From the NCBI RefSeq assembly GCF_032193765.1, contig NZ_JAVBIJ010000002.1, forward strand, positions 1 to 64,000: DNA of 64,000 nt. The letters run 5' to 3'. Source of the DNA: Rhodoferax potami. Its GTDB lineage: Bacteria > Pseudomonadota > Gammaproteobacteria > Burkholderiales > Burkholderiaceae_C. The notes under the pieces are model-generated. The model ran no database searches and was not told where the DNA came from. It saw only the letters and a program-made list of their open reading frames with translations. Made by a program: the position numbers and the translations under genes. Below are positions 18,104 to 27,420 of this stretch, one piece after another (position 1 is the first letter of the stretch; each line of letters opens with the position of its first letter).

Positions 18104-19168
18104 GGCTCTGTCACCTTATCGTGTTGGTGAGTACACTTTGGCGCTATGCGCCGCCGAGATTTCCAGCGGTTGGTGGAGTCCTTAGAGTCCCTCAGCCCCC
18201 ATCAATTGCGTCAACTGGACGAGACCGTAAGCAAGCTCGCCCAGCAAACTGCCGTGCGGGAGCTCGTAACTGCGCATGTGGAACGTGAGGGGCAATGCCC
18301 TCACTGCCAAGGTAATGCGTTCCAGCGGTGGGGGACTACTGCGTCCGGGGAGCAGCGATACCGGTGCAAGAAGTGCTTCAAGAGCTTCACCGGGCTCACG
18401 GGTTCCCCGTTAAACGGCCTCTGGCATAAAAGTCTGCTGCTGGAGTACGCCCAGTGCATGAAGGTCGGTTTGAGCGTGCGAGAGACTGCTGAGCAACTCG
18501 GACTGCACCGCAATGTGGTGTTTCGTTGGCGACACCGACTGATGCCGCCAAATAGCGCGCATCAACCCGAAGCATTAGAGGGAGTGGCAGAGGTCGATGA
18601 AGCCTTCTTTCGGGAGTCGTTTAAGGGTCTCAAGAAAGGAATGCCTCGAACAGCCCATAAGCGCGCTATGCCGGCGGGCAAGCGAGGAATCTCCAAAGAG
18701 CAGATTCCTGTACTTACAGCCGTATCCCGCGGCTCCCGCACAAGCTTCATGTCTGTGTTACCTGGTGTACCAAGTGCTTCCTCGATTACTTCTTCTTTGG
18801 GGCCGCTCCTGTCCAAAGATACGGTCTTGGTATCGGACTCAGCAAGTTCGTATAAAACCGCAGCCAAGAACTTGGGAATTGTTATCCGTCAAATCCCCAG
18901 GGGGACTCACAAGCTGGGGCCGTATCACATCCAGAACGTTAACGCTCTGCACAGTCGCATGAAGAGCTGGTTCAAACCCTTTAAGGGAGTTGCAACGAAG
19001 TACCTCCCTGTCTACTTGGCGTGGTTCCGGTTCTACGACGAGAGCGGATGGTCACGAGTCCCTGAAGACTTGATAAAGGATGTCATATCCAGACCGCGTG
19101 TGAGACCCAACGGCCCCTCTGAAACATCAACATTGGAGTAAATTCCAACACGATAAGGTGACAGAGCC
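18104..19168 (+). mobile_element. IS1595-family copy 1
   Basis: A 1065-bp element with inverted ends GGCTCTGTCACCTTATCG and the 8-bp duplication AAAATAAA on both sides (18096-18103, 19169-19176). An 8-bp duplication is normal for IS1595-family members. It lies in the right end of IS21-1. Confidence 0.95.
18146..19141 (+). CDS. IS1595-family transposase
   Basis: A 331-residue transposase with an N-terminal zinc ribbon (CPHC near 51-54 and CKKC near 73-76), a helix-turn-helix (LSVRETAEQLGLHRNVVFRWRHR) and an ISXO2-like DDE/DDN core beginning VAEVDEAFFRES and continuing through LVSDSASSYKTAAKN and LGPYHIQNVNALHSRMKSWF. It differs from copy 2 by one residue (VISRP against AISRP near the C-terminus). 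Confidence 0.94.
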   Translation: MRRRDFQRLVESLESLSPHQLRQLDETVSKLAQQTAVRELVTAHVEREGQCPHCQGNAFQRWGTTASGEQRYRCKKCFKSFTGLTGSPLNGLWHKSLLLEYAQCMKVGLSVRETAEQLGLHRNVVFRWRHRLMPPNSAHQPEALEGVAEVDEAFFRESFKGLKKGMPRTAHKRAMPAGKRGISKEQIPVLTAVSRGSRTSFMSVLPGVPSASSITSSLGPLLSKDTVLVSDSASSYKTAAKNLGIVIRQIPRGTHKLGPYHIQNVNALHSRMKSWFKPFKGVATKYLPVYLAWFRFYDESGWSRVPEDLIKDVISRPRVRPNGPSETSTLE

Positions 19169-19335
19169 AAAATAAAAGAGCGCAATATCAGTCCCTCACT
19201 GCCGCTGCGTTCATATTGGCCGGAATCCATGTTCACGATCCCGGAATCGCCGTTCATCTTCGCCGAAATACGCACCCTGCCATGGCAGCGCCGCCCGGTG
19301 ACGATGGCTTGGGAACTTTCAACAGGAGAAGCAAT

Positions 19336-20085
19336 TTGATCAAGACGAAAACGCAATTTTTGACCGGTGTTTTGGCACTGGCTTGCATGGCAGCACATGC
19401 TGCGTTGCCCTCAGATGAGGCGGTTGTGGGCCAGACGCTGGATGCGTCCGGTGTGACCATGAAGTCCTTTCAGCCCAAGGCCTTGCCCCTGTCCCCTGGC
19501 AACTGGAAGATCGTGGGTCGAATCGAGGACCAAATCAAACTCACCGGCAACGGACCCGATTCGGTGCCACAGATCACCCTCACGCTGGAAAATCAGGATC
19601 AGGATAGCCTTTTGGTGGCCGCACTGGTGACCTATACCCCTGAACAGGTGGGCATTCGTTGGAATGGCAATTCGTCCTGCCAAACGATGGGTGCTAAAGC
19701 TAATTGGGTCAATGACTTCGGCAAGACGACCGGCAGCTTGATCTACGCCTGCACCAATGACTATGTGTACTTGGCCCCTAGGACACTTAAGACCTACCTG
19801 CAGGGCATTGGTGAATCCAAGAACCAGTGGTTCAAGACTCGTTTGATACCTTTGGCTGCCAATGCCGCCAGCTATGAATTTGGCTACAACTGGTTGTGGG
19901 GTAGCTTCAACAAGGACAAGGGCCGCAGTTTGGTGGTGACGTTCATCTCCAAGGTGCCTGCCGACTTTAAGGTCGGTGATGCGACTGAAACGCGTCTGAA
20001 GGAATGGGGTGCCCAAATGGGTGAGGCCTACATTGACTGGCTCGATGGTGGTCAGAAAACCATTCCGGCGTTCGATAGCAAGTAA
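19336..20085 (+). CDS. Secreted protein of unknown family
   Basis: TTG at 19336 is chosen because AGGAG (19324-19328) lies at the right distance and the product then begins with a clear signal peptide (MIKTKTQFLTGVLALACMAA, cleavage after AHA). The mature part of about 225 residues is rich in polar beta-strand segments, with single cysteines in NSSCQTMG and IYACTNDYV that could pair. I do not recognise the family. It is periplasmic or exported by inference. It begins 60 bp past the IS21-1 end, so its native promoter may be lost. Confidence 0.75.
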   Translation: MIKTKTQFLTGVLALACMAAHAALPSDEAVVGQTLDASGVTMKSFQPKALPLSPGNWKIVGRIEDQIKLTGNGPDSVPQITLTLENQDQDSLLVAALVTYTPEQVGIRWNGNSSCQTMGAKANWVNDFGKTTGSLIYACTNDYVYLAPRTLKTYLQGIGESKNQWFKTRLIPLAANAASYEFGYNWLWGSFNKDKGRSLVVTFISKVPADFKVGDATETRLKEWGAQMGEAYIDWLDGGQKTIPAFDSK

Positions 20086-20641
20086 ACCCGCTATTTGGGC
20101 AACTCACTCGGCGCAGGCTAGCACCGAGCGAGTCCAAGCCTTCAAGGCCTGATCGCGTCGCATGGCGCTCGACAGGTCTTTTTCTTAGGTGATTAGATAT
20201 CCCATAGGCTGTAGCACTGGATGCGATAAGACTACTCGTGGTCCTCTATTACAGAGAAATATCCCATCAGTTTTTTACTGATGCTTCTCAGCTATCCGAT
20301 TAGCATTTGTACGTGGTCCCAATCTCAGAATATCATGACGATCACGCGGCATGACGAACACTTTGCCGGTAGGCTTGGGATAGTGCGCGCGAGTTGTGTG
20401 CGATAGGTGCAGAGATTGTGTTTCTTTGTTGGTGATGTCGGGGCTGCTAGCTGAGCGACTTGGCTGAGAGCGAAGGTGGGATTGAGTTTTGACGACTGTG
20501 CGCGTCAGATGATATTTCTTGTTCTATGCTGTCCTCTACATAGTGGGAAGGGGTTGCGTTCTTATAGGGAGATGATGGAGCCAGTATTTCCAAAGTAATT
20601 TTTAGGGGCGGTAGTGGGCGCCCCCCACCCTGTCCTTGACG
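20086..20641. other. Non-coding stretch, nothing recognised
   Basis: About 555 bp with no convincing frame on either strand and no repeat shared with other parts of the window. It separates the secreted protein gene and the converging integrase-like fragment. Confidence 0.6.
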
Positions 20642-21241
20642 CTACCTGATGAGGGCAACTGCGTGGGGTTGACCTAACTCGCGTAAGTTCGATACACCCC
20701 TACCTTGCTCTTTGAGTTGACGTAGCAACTTGAACATTTCTTCCGCATAGATGTCCCGCGTCCGCTCAGATATGTAGCGGCTGCGCCCAGTGCCTGCCTT
20801 GATGTTGTATTCACCAAAAAACATGGCCAGCTGGGCTACGGCGTCTCCCTTGTGCTTTTTCTCGGCCCGCTCCAGCGCTCCAAGTCCACTTCCCCTGGCC
20901 GTGCGTTTCTCGCGCTCACGGTATTTTTCTTCCTTGAGCTGTTGGCTTATTTCGCGGTTGATTTCACGCGCTGTCTTTTCGCGCACGGGTTGAGACGCTT
21001 TTTTCACGTCTATGGTGCTTTGTATCGCGTCGGACGAACTTTCTTCACCGGTAATGCGCGCTTTCTTGATCATTTCCATTGCGTTCTGTTCCGCTCTCGT
21101 TGAGTCAGCTTGTCTCCTGCTTTCCGTATAAACAGGCTCCACTTCCTCATAACCAAAATCATTTTCTTTCTGGCGTTTGTCTATCTCTCTGGGCTTAGCG
21201 CCTCCAGATCGGCGGATCACAGTCTTTGTGCACGTCAGCAA
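20642..21241 (-). pseudogene. Integrase-like N-terminal fragment
   Basis: A 199-residue frame. The middle is highly charged and helical (AREINREISQQLKEEKYRERE). The end, RYISERTRDIYAEEMFKLLRQLKEQG followed by NLRELGQPHAVALIR, resembles the core-binding SAM-like domain of tyrosine recombinases such as plasmid or phage integrases. The frame stops there, before any catalytic domain, and no catalytic Arg/His/Tyr motifs follow. Interpreted as the remaining N-terminal part of an integrase-domain protein, with moderate confidence. Confidence 0.45.
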
Positions 21242-21941
21242 ACTATCCTGCCTTGTCCATAACGAATGGGGGCAACCTCTTGCGAGGCCTCCTGCATCCT
21301 GGGTAGGACGAATGCAGGGGGTTCCGGTGTCTCCACCGAGTGGGTTAAGCCCACAACTCTCTACCAGCCTCTATTAGCCAGTCGTAAATCACCCGTTCAA
21401 CCCACGCTGTTACGTGAGCCCAGTCACCACCGCCTAACTCCAATCACCTTTCAAGCCCTTATGGCTCCCATCCTCAAGCGGACAGGCGGATTGGATTGAC
21501 CCCAGTAGGGCCGCAGTGTGTGTAGAACACGGGTGTTATCTATTTCGCCCTCTCGGGCACCCAATCGCATTGCTCGCCAGAGCACATGTAATCGGCAAGC
21601 TGCAAACGCAGCACGGAGATAAGTTTGCTGGTGGGCAGTTCCTCTTCGGGACTGCCACTTCCAGACGCACGCTGGTGAGAACGTCATCTGGCTCGATCAA
21701 TTCACTCGATTGATCAGCGGAGGTTTCTCGGTCTAAGCGTTCGGAACACAGAAGTGCGTCCATAGGCCTCAACGTGAGAATGCTTTTTCAAGCGGGGGTG
21801 CCTAAACGGCGGGGGGTGTGCCTTGCGGCGTGGCTTATGCAGCCGGTGTTGATCGTCACGATCAGAGTGAACCTCTTTCGAGGCGCTGGATGAATCGAAT
21901 CAACCAGACTTGAGACGGCAGGTACGGAACCCGCGAGTGGC
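21242..21941. other. 700-bp stretch without a supported gene
   Basis: Several short frames occur on both strands (for example 21536-21772 minus) but none has recognisable domains or a ribosome-binding site. It forms the left flank of the ISa composite transposon. Confidence 0.55.
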
Positions 21942-21947
21942 TAAAGA

Positions 21948-23566
21948 GTCGTCCCTGCAAAATTCACTTCAAGCCACCCCCCAGCGCCGATCTGAGCCTT
22001 GCAGTCGGTTGAGGCCGATGATTTTGGCCAATTTCTCAAACAAGCCCGTCAAACCGCTCACCTGCAGCAGGCACAACAAAAGGCCCAGGCCTTTCCGGGC
22101 GATCATCCGCAGCAGCCAGCGGATGTTGTAGCCCGCCGCGCACAGCACCGCGTGCAGTGCATCGCCTGCTGAGCCTTTGAGGTGGCAGCGGTCCATGCGG
22201 TGATCCGCTTTGAGGTGCCCGATGATCGGCTCGATCGCTTGGCGCCGTTTGAGCAGTCTGCGCTCTTCATCGGTCAACCGCTTGTCCTTGCCCCGGTGTT
22301 TGATCTCAATGTCCGGGTTGTCTTTGTCCACACCCCGGTAGCCCAAGTCTGCGTACACCACCTCGGGCTTGACCCCCAAGCCTTGCATCAGGATAGCGCT
22401 TTGCTCGATCTGCTCGTGCATGGTGTGCCCGTCATACGGGTTACCGGGAAAGCTCCTGGCTCCCACGATCAAATTGCCCTTGAGCGTCATGGCCAGACCC
22501 ACCTTCACGCCGAACTCGTACGGATTGCGGCTCTTGCCTTTTGAGATGCACTCCACCTCGGGCGCATGCCAGCTGTAGAGCTTGGCGCGGTTGTCCACTG
22601 CCTTGCGACTGCCGGTCTGCGTGACCAAGCGTTTGGCCTTGTCCAAGGTCTGGCCCAAGGTCTCTTGTATGGCTTGGCTGAGCGTGGTCATCTTGCGAGC
22701 CACCTCGCGCTGCAGCCGTCCAACGATGGTGCGCTGGCGTTTGATGGCTTTGCGCATGCGCTTGAACTGGCGGGCATGGGCATAGCGCCCAGCCTTGTAG
22801 CCCAGCAGTTGGCCTTCTTTGGCGTAGGTCTGTTTGAGCTCGATGCCATTGGCTTTGGCCAACTCGACCACCTTGGATCGGGCGGTCTCCAGCAGCTTGC
22901 TGTCGGTGGGATGTGCCACAGCTTTTTCTTGCACCGTGGAGTCCACGATCATGCGGGTCAATTCTTTCTTGGCAATCAGCTTGAGGGTGACCGCCACTTC
23001 CATGGTGCGGGCCAGCAGTTCTTCCACGCCTTCTTCGCCCAGAGCTTTACGAAAGCGCCCCAGTTGTGTCGGGTCGCACGGCCACTGGTGTTCAAAGTAT
23101 TCGTTGCCAGAAAAGTACTGCCAAGTGGGGGTCTCACCCCAGCGCTGGATCACGTCCTCGTCGCTCTCATTGAACGCATGCTTGAGGTACAGCAAGGCAA
23201 CCATTAACCGGGTGGGCAGACGGGGACGGCCGGCATTGGAGACGCCGCCACCGGCAACGGCCGAGACCGGACCAAACAAGTCCAAGTCTTCTATCTTCTT
23301 GCCAGACTTGACCTGGCGTGCCCAGCGCTGGACGAGGGAGGCTTCGATCTCTTGCCAAGGCATGCGGTTAGCAAGCACCGCCAGAGGGTGGCGCAAATCG
23401 ATCATCTGATCCAGGCGGTTGCGGAAAAAGTCATCGGTCATGGCGCTGCTTTCAAAAACTCCCAGAAAACAGACTCCATTGAATATCTATTTGAGAGTTC
23501 TGACCATCCGGAATCACCCCAGATCACAAGCGTTCATGCGGGTTGCAGGGGTTTTGCAGGGACAAC
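21948..23566 (-). mobile_element. ISa copy B
   Basis: Complete 1619-bp copy with both terminal repeats (GTCGTCCCTGCAAAA left, TTTTGCAGGGACAAC right). The immediate flanks are TAAAGA on the left and TACTAG on the right, so there is no duplication around the copy itself, in line with its being one arm of the composite transposon. Confidence 0.95.
21969..23441 (-). CDS. ISa transposase (copy B)
   Basis: Intact 490-residue IS5/IS1182-type transposase identical at protein level to copies C, D and F, ending SDRRWGVA. Conserved pieces: DUF772-like N-terminus, MIVDSTVQEKAVAHP, YADLGYRGVD and EPIIGHLKADHRMDR. Likely the active enzyme for all ISa copies in the window. Confidence 0.94.
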   Translation of the reverse strand: MTDDFFRNRLDQMIDLRHPLAVLANRMPWQEIEASLVQRWARQVKSGKKIEDLDLFGPVSAVAGGGVSNAGRPRLPTRLMVALLYLKHAFNESDEDVIQRWGETPTWQYFSGNEYFEHQWPCDPTQLGRFRKALGEEGVEELLARTMEVAVTLKLIAKKELTRMIVDSTVQEKAVAHPTDSKLLETARSKVVELAKANGIELKQTYAKEGQLLGYKAGRYAHARQFKRMRKAIKRQRTIVGRLQREVARKMTTLSQAIQETLGQTLDKAKRLVTQTGSRKAVDNRAKLYSWHAPEVECISKGKSRNPYEFGVKVGLAMTLKGNLIVGARSFPGNPYDGHTMHEQIEQSAILMQGLGVKPEVVYADLGYRGVDKDNPDIEIKHRGKDKRLTDEERRLLKRRQAIEPIIGHLKADHRMDRCHLKGSAGDALHAVLCAAGYNIRWLLRMIARKGLGLLLCLLQVSGLTGLFEKLAKIIGLNRLQGSDRRWGVA

Positions 23567-23572
23567 TACTAG

Positions 23573-24746
23573 GGATGGTGTCCAAAACTCAACGCCGAAG
23601 CGGCTGTAAATGTCTGAATCCCGCATAACGGATCTGACGGATTCCATTTCAATTGAATCTGCGCTGCAGCCATCGAAATCCTGGCGTTTTCGCGCCCGAT
23701 CTGGGCGCCCTGGCCGTTTGCGGGCGCACTCATGCCTGCGATCCTGCTGCCAGTTTCTTGCGAACCATCCACAGGTTCGAGAGCATGAACAGCGTGAACA
23801 ACTGCGCGGTGTTCTTGGACAGACCGCGATAGCGCACCTTGTTGTGGCCAAACTGACGCTTGATCACCCGAAACGGATGCTCCACCTTGGCTCGAATGCT
23901 GGCCTTGAGTTTTTCAATCTGGTCGGTGATCGCACCCAGCGTGCTCGTCTTGTCCAGTGCCCGGCGCTTGCCCGGCCGCATGGCTACATGCCAGTTGACA
24001 TCCATGCCTTGGGTTTCTTCGCGCTTGCCCACCCCCTGGTAGCCGGCATCGGCATACACGTCGCTCTCGCTTCCATGCACCAGCGCATGGGCCTGCGTGA
24101 CATCGTTGACGTTGGCCGCAGTGCCCACCATCGAGTGAACCAGGCCAGAGTCAGCATCCGAGCCAATGTGCGATTTTATGCCGTGATGCCACTGATTGCC
24201 TTTCTTGGCCTGGTGCATCTCAGGGTCGCGCTTGCCGCTGCTGTTCTTGGTGGAGCTGGGTGCATCGATGACGGTGCCACTGTTGAGCATCAGGCCACGA
24301 GCCTTGAGCATGGCATTGACGGTCTCGAAGAATGCCTTGGCCAGGTTGTGCTTCTCCAGCAGGTGGCGAAACCTAAGAATGCTGACCCGATCGGGCAATC
24401 GGTCGTTCGTATCCAAGCCGGCAAATTCGCGGTACAGCGGCGTCTCAAACAGAGCTTCTTCCATGGCGAAGTCGCTCAGACCAAAGAGTTGCTGCAGAAG
24501 ATGCAAGCGCAGCATGGTCTCATGCCCAAAGGGCGGGCGGCCCGTTGTCTTGGGCGGCGACACCGCTATGAGCTGGGCCACCAGCTCAGGCCAGGGAACC
24601 ACGCAATTCATCAGCTCCAGCAGTTCCATCTTGCGCGTGCGGCGCGTGTTCAGGTCAAGACCAAGGTCGGTTTGTTTCATGCCGTCATTGAACGCAATTT
24701 ATGTGCCTCAATCATGCAAATCGCCGGAGAGTTTTGAACACATTCC
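23573..24746 (-). mobile_element. ISg (IS5-family)
   Basis: A 1174-bp element with ends GGATGGTGTCCAAAACTC and, in reverse complement, GGAATGTGTTCAAAACTC. Flanks are CTAG at the left and TTAG at the right, both YTAR-type. It is a relative of ISb but clearly a different IS. Confidence 0.85.
23730..24680 (-). CDS. ISg transposase with an in-frame deletion at the first catalytic Asp
   Basis: A 316-residue IS5-family transposase closely related to that of ISb. Where ISb reads GTVVDATLIAAPSSTKN, this copy reads GTVIDAPSSTKN: five residues (TLIAA) next to the first catalytic aspartate are missing without a frameshift. The Asp in DVYADAGYQGVGKR and the C-terminal HPFRVIKRQFGHNKVRYRG block are kept. 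The deletion probably disturbs the active site, so ISg may move only with help from another enzyme. Confidence 0.88.
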   Translation of the reverse strand: MKQTDLGLDLNTRRTRKMELLELMNCVVPWPELVAQLIAVSPPKTTGRPPFGHETMLRLHLLQQLFGLSDFAMEEALFETPLYREFAGLDTNDRLPDRVSILRFRHLLEKHNLAKAFFETVNAMLKARGLMLNSGTVIDAPSSTKNSSGKRDPEMHQAKKGNQWHHGIKSHIGSDADSGLVHSMVGTAANVNDVTQAHALVHGSESDVYADAGYQGVGKREETQGMDVNWHVAMRPGKRRALDKTSTLGAITDQIEKLKASIRAKVEHPFRVIKRQFGHNKVRYRGLSKNTAQLFTLFMLSNLWMVRKKLAAGSQA

Positions 24747-24808
24747 TTAGGTATTAGAAAAATAATTAGTCCGCCCCGCAAAACCTCCTCAACTCGCATG
24801 GATGTTAG

Positions 24809-25967
24809 GGATGGTCTGCACAACAGCCTCAGGAGCTGCCGTTGAGGGGGACTTGTTCACATGATGAAACCGCCGCCGAATTTGGCGTCAATTTCCCCTT
24901 CTACGGTCATGTTTTAGCCCCCATTCGGGCTCTTGCCCGAATTGCAGGCGCACTCATGCGTGCAGGTCCTGCAAAATTCGTTTGCGTACCATCCACAGGT
25001 TCGATAGCGCGAACAGCGTGACCAGTTGCGCTGTGTTCTTGGCCAGACCCCGGTAGCGCACCTTGACGTGGCCAAACTGGCGCTTGATCACCCGAAACGG
25101 ATGCTCGACCTTGGCGCGCACGCTGGCCTTGAGCTTTTCAGCTTGCTCAAGCAAGGCACCCCAGCCATTGCTGGCCAAGGCACGATGCTTGCCCGGACGC
25201 ATGGCCACTTGCCACTGGACAGCGGTGGCCTCCGGGCGCTTACCGGCACCCTGGTAGCCCGCATCGGCAAACACCACGCTCTCCTGGCCATGCAGCAGAC
25301 CATGGCCTTGTGTGACATCGCTCACGTTGGCAGCCGTGCCGATCACGCTATGCACCAAGCCCGAGTCAGCATCCACCCCAATGTGCGCCTTCATGCCAAA
25401 GTGCCACTGGTTGCCCTTCTTGGTCTGGTGTATCTCGGGGTCTCGCTCGCCGTCTTTGTTCTTGGTCGAGCTGGGCGCAGCAATCAAGGTGGCGTCCACC
25501 ACCGTGCCCGTCTTGAGCATCAGGCCCTTGGAGGCCAGTGTGGCGTTGATCGCGGCCATGATCTGTTGGCTCAGATCGCCCGCTTCAAGCAAGTGACGAA
25601 AGCGCAGGATGGTGCTTTCGTTGGGCAGGCGGCTCAGGCCAGGATCGAGTTGAGTGAACTGGCAGTAAAGAGGCACGTCGTGCAAAGCCTCTTACATGGC
25701 CGGATCGCTCAGGCCGAACCACTGTTGCATGAAGTGGATGCGCAGCATGGTCTCGACTGCAAACGGCGGCCGTCCCGTCTTGCCCGCAGGCGCATGCGGT
25801 TGGGTCAGTCCAACCAACTCCGTCCAGGGAACCACCAGGTTTATCTCGTCAAGGAACTCACGCTTGCGCGTGCGCTTGGTGGCCAATTCGAAACCAGCTG
25901 TGGCAAGGCTTTGTTGTTTCATGACCGTTTAACGCATGAGCTCGCCATCGGCTGACTTATGCAGACC
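24809..25967 (-). mobile_element. ISb copy 2 with a damaged outer end
   Basis: The same IS as copy 1, inverted. The left end GGATGGTCTGCACAA is intact and preceded by TTAG. The right end lacks 4 bp of the terminal repeat (…TGCAGACC then TAG). This copy should therefore transpose poorly or not at all. Confidence 0.9.
24954..25922 (-). pseudogene. ISb transposase, copy 2, same in-frame stop
   Basis: Two frames (25922-25692 and 25685-24954) together encode the same transposase as in copy 1 and are separated by the same TAA after GLSDPAM. A few residues differ in the N-terminus (MKQQSLATAGFE against MKQQGLATTGFE). The shared nonsense codon means that the stop predates the duplication. Confidence 0.9.
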
Positions 25968-25989
25968 TAGAGGTGAGCGGTTTTGCGAT

Positions 25990-26075
25990 CTTATTTGAGA
26001 AATTGGCCGAAATCCACAGCCTCAACTGTCTGCAAAACGCAGATCAGCGCTGGGCGCTGGCTTGAGATGAATTCT
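25990..26075 (+). mobile_element. Diverged ISa-like 3' end relic upstream of tolC
   Basis: The codons FEKLAEIHSLNCLQNADQRW then ALA and a stop align with the C-terminus of the ISa transposase (FEKLAKIIGLNRLQGSDRRW). Identity is clearly below that of the modern ISa copies and the terminal repeat is decayed. It is a footprint of an older ISa-type insertion in front of the secretion operon. Confidence 0.8.
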
Positions 26076-26163
26076 ATAGGGGCTATAGCATAGCGAAATG
26101 CAAGACTATGCAAGGAATTGAGCGGTGTGGATGGAAAAATACTGAAAAGGTTTGAGTGTCTAT

Positions 26164-27420
26164 ATGAAATATTCCGCAATAGCTTTATGGATTCTCAGTG
26201 TATCAACAGCACAAGCCGAAACTTTGCAGGCGCTGATTATTGAATCATTATCTCAACACCCAGCTCTGCTGGCACAGCGTGCCAGCTTGGAGAGTAGTAG
26301 TTCAGGCGTTGAAATAGCTAAATGGCAGTATTTCCCAACGCCTTCACTCTCGGTTGAGGGCGTTAGTGCTGCAAAGAAAGACTACTCATACCAAGGTGAT
26401 GAACGAGTCACGACACTACGAATACAGCAGCCAGTCTGGACCGGGGGCAAAATTGCCGCTGGGGTTGAAAAAGCAGAGGCATCTATGTCCCAAGCAAAGG
26501 CCAGTGAAAAGGAAGTCCGAAAACAGCTTTCCTTGAAGATCATACAGGCGTTCAGCGATTGGGTTTCAGCAGACCTGCGCCTAAAGGTGGTTAATCAAAG
26601 CTACAAAATTCACGAGACGCTCGAAAAACAGTTGAGGCGACGAGTGGAATTGGGGGCTTCCGCTGAAAGTGATCGATCGGTCGTTTCAGTACGCCTGAAT
26701 TCACTCTCTGCAGAGGTAGCGATGATAAAAGGTCAAATTAATTCTGCAAAAAGCAAAATTTCTTTAGCACTTGGACGCGAAATACAAAATTCCGAATTGG
26801 AAGCTGTTAGCAGTTCACCCTATCCTATATATGACTCGGTATCTGCTATTCAACAATTGGCAGTAATGAATTCCCCAGCACTAGAACGTCTTCAAGCACA
26901 AGAAAAATTAATAACTGCAACAGTTGCTGAAAAAAAAGCAGAACTATGGCCTCAAGTCTATTTAAGAATAGAGCGACAGTTTGGAAATTATTCAATACCC
27001 AATAGCGATCCTTCAACACGTTCGTTTCTTGGATTTTCGAGCTCATTAAGCCCAGGGCTATCAAATAAAGCTGCAATAAATGGTGCTCTAGCCCAGCAAG
27101 AAGCAGCTCGTGAAGAGATTAATGTTCACAAGTTGCTAGTGCGAGAAGAGGTAGTGAATGACTTTTTGCAATTAAGTATGTTGACCGAACGTCTAAATGC
27201 AATTAGGTCATCAATCATCATATCTGAAAGTATATTGGATTCATATACTCGGCAGTTTTTAGCTGGCCGGAAGTCATGGATAGAAGTTATGAATGCCGCT
27301 CGTGAGACTGCGCAATATCAATCTCAATGTTCAGAAATCGAAGCGGCACAAACACACCTCTCGTGGCGCCTTGCAGTAAATACCTATGGCTTACCAGCGG
27401 TCTTACTTGGAGAAAAATAA
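26164..27420 (+). CDS. TolC-family outer membrane channel of a type I secretion system
   Basis: The product forms the trimeric outer-membrane duct for type I secretion. A signal peptide (MKYSAIALWILSVSTAQAE) follows the ATG at 26164; the TTG 12 bp upstream is less likely. The two-fold TolC repeat is visible, with long amphipathic helices (RVTTLRIQQPVWTGGKIAAGVEKAEASM and, later, GFSSSLSPGLSNKAAINGALAQQEAAREEI). About 418 residues, typical for the family. Its stop overlaps the ABC gene start (TAATG). Codon use is more AT-rich than in the surrounding IS genes, indicating transfer. A truncated paralogue lies at 41701. Confidence 0.93.
   Translation: MKYSAIALWILSVSTAQAETLQALIIESLSQHPALLAQRASLESSSSGVEIAKWQYFPTPSLSVEGVSAAKKDYSYQGDERVTTLRIQQPVWTGGKIAAGVEKAEASMSQAKASEKEVRKQLSLKIIQAFSDWVSADLRLKVVNQSYKIHETLEKQLRRRVELGASAESDRSVVSVRLNSLSAEVAMIKGQINSAKSKISLALGREIQNSELEAVSSSPYPIYDSVSAIQQLAVMNSPALERLQAQEKLITATVAEKKAELWPQVYLRIERQFGNYSIPNSDPSTRSFLGFSSSLSPGLSNKAAINGALAQQEAAREEINVHKLLVREEVVNDFLQLSMLTERLNAIRSSIIISESILDSYTRQFLAGRKSWIEVMNAARETAQYQSQCSEIEAAQTHLSWRLAVNTYGLPAVLLGEK

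Larger units (their letters stand above)
17752..19274 (+). mobile_element. istB: IS21-1 right part, interrupted by IS1595 copy 1
   Basis: From 17752 to 18031 the sequence equals the last part of istB in IS21-1 (starting at the LLLDDWGMAALDSQS region), and the following non-coding end continues at 19169-19274 after IS1595 copy 1. The outer terminus ATTTCGGCGAAGATGAAC (reverse complement) matches the end at 40086. The first two thirds of the element, including istA, are missing because IS21-2 begins at 17751. Confidence 0.93.
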
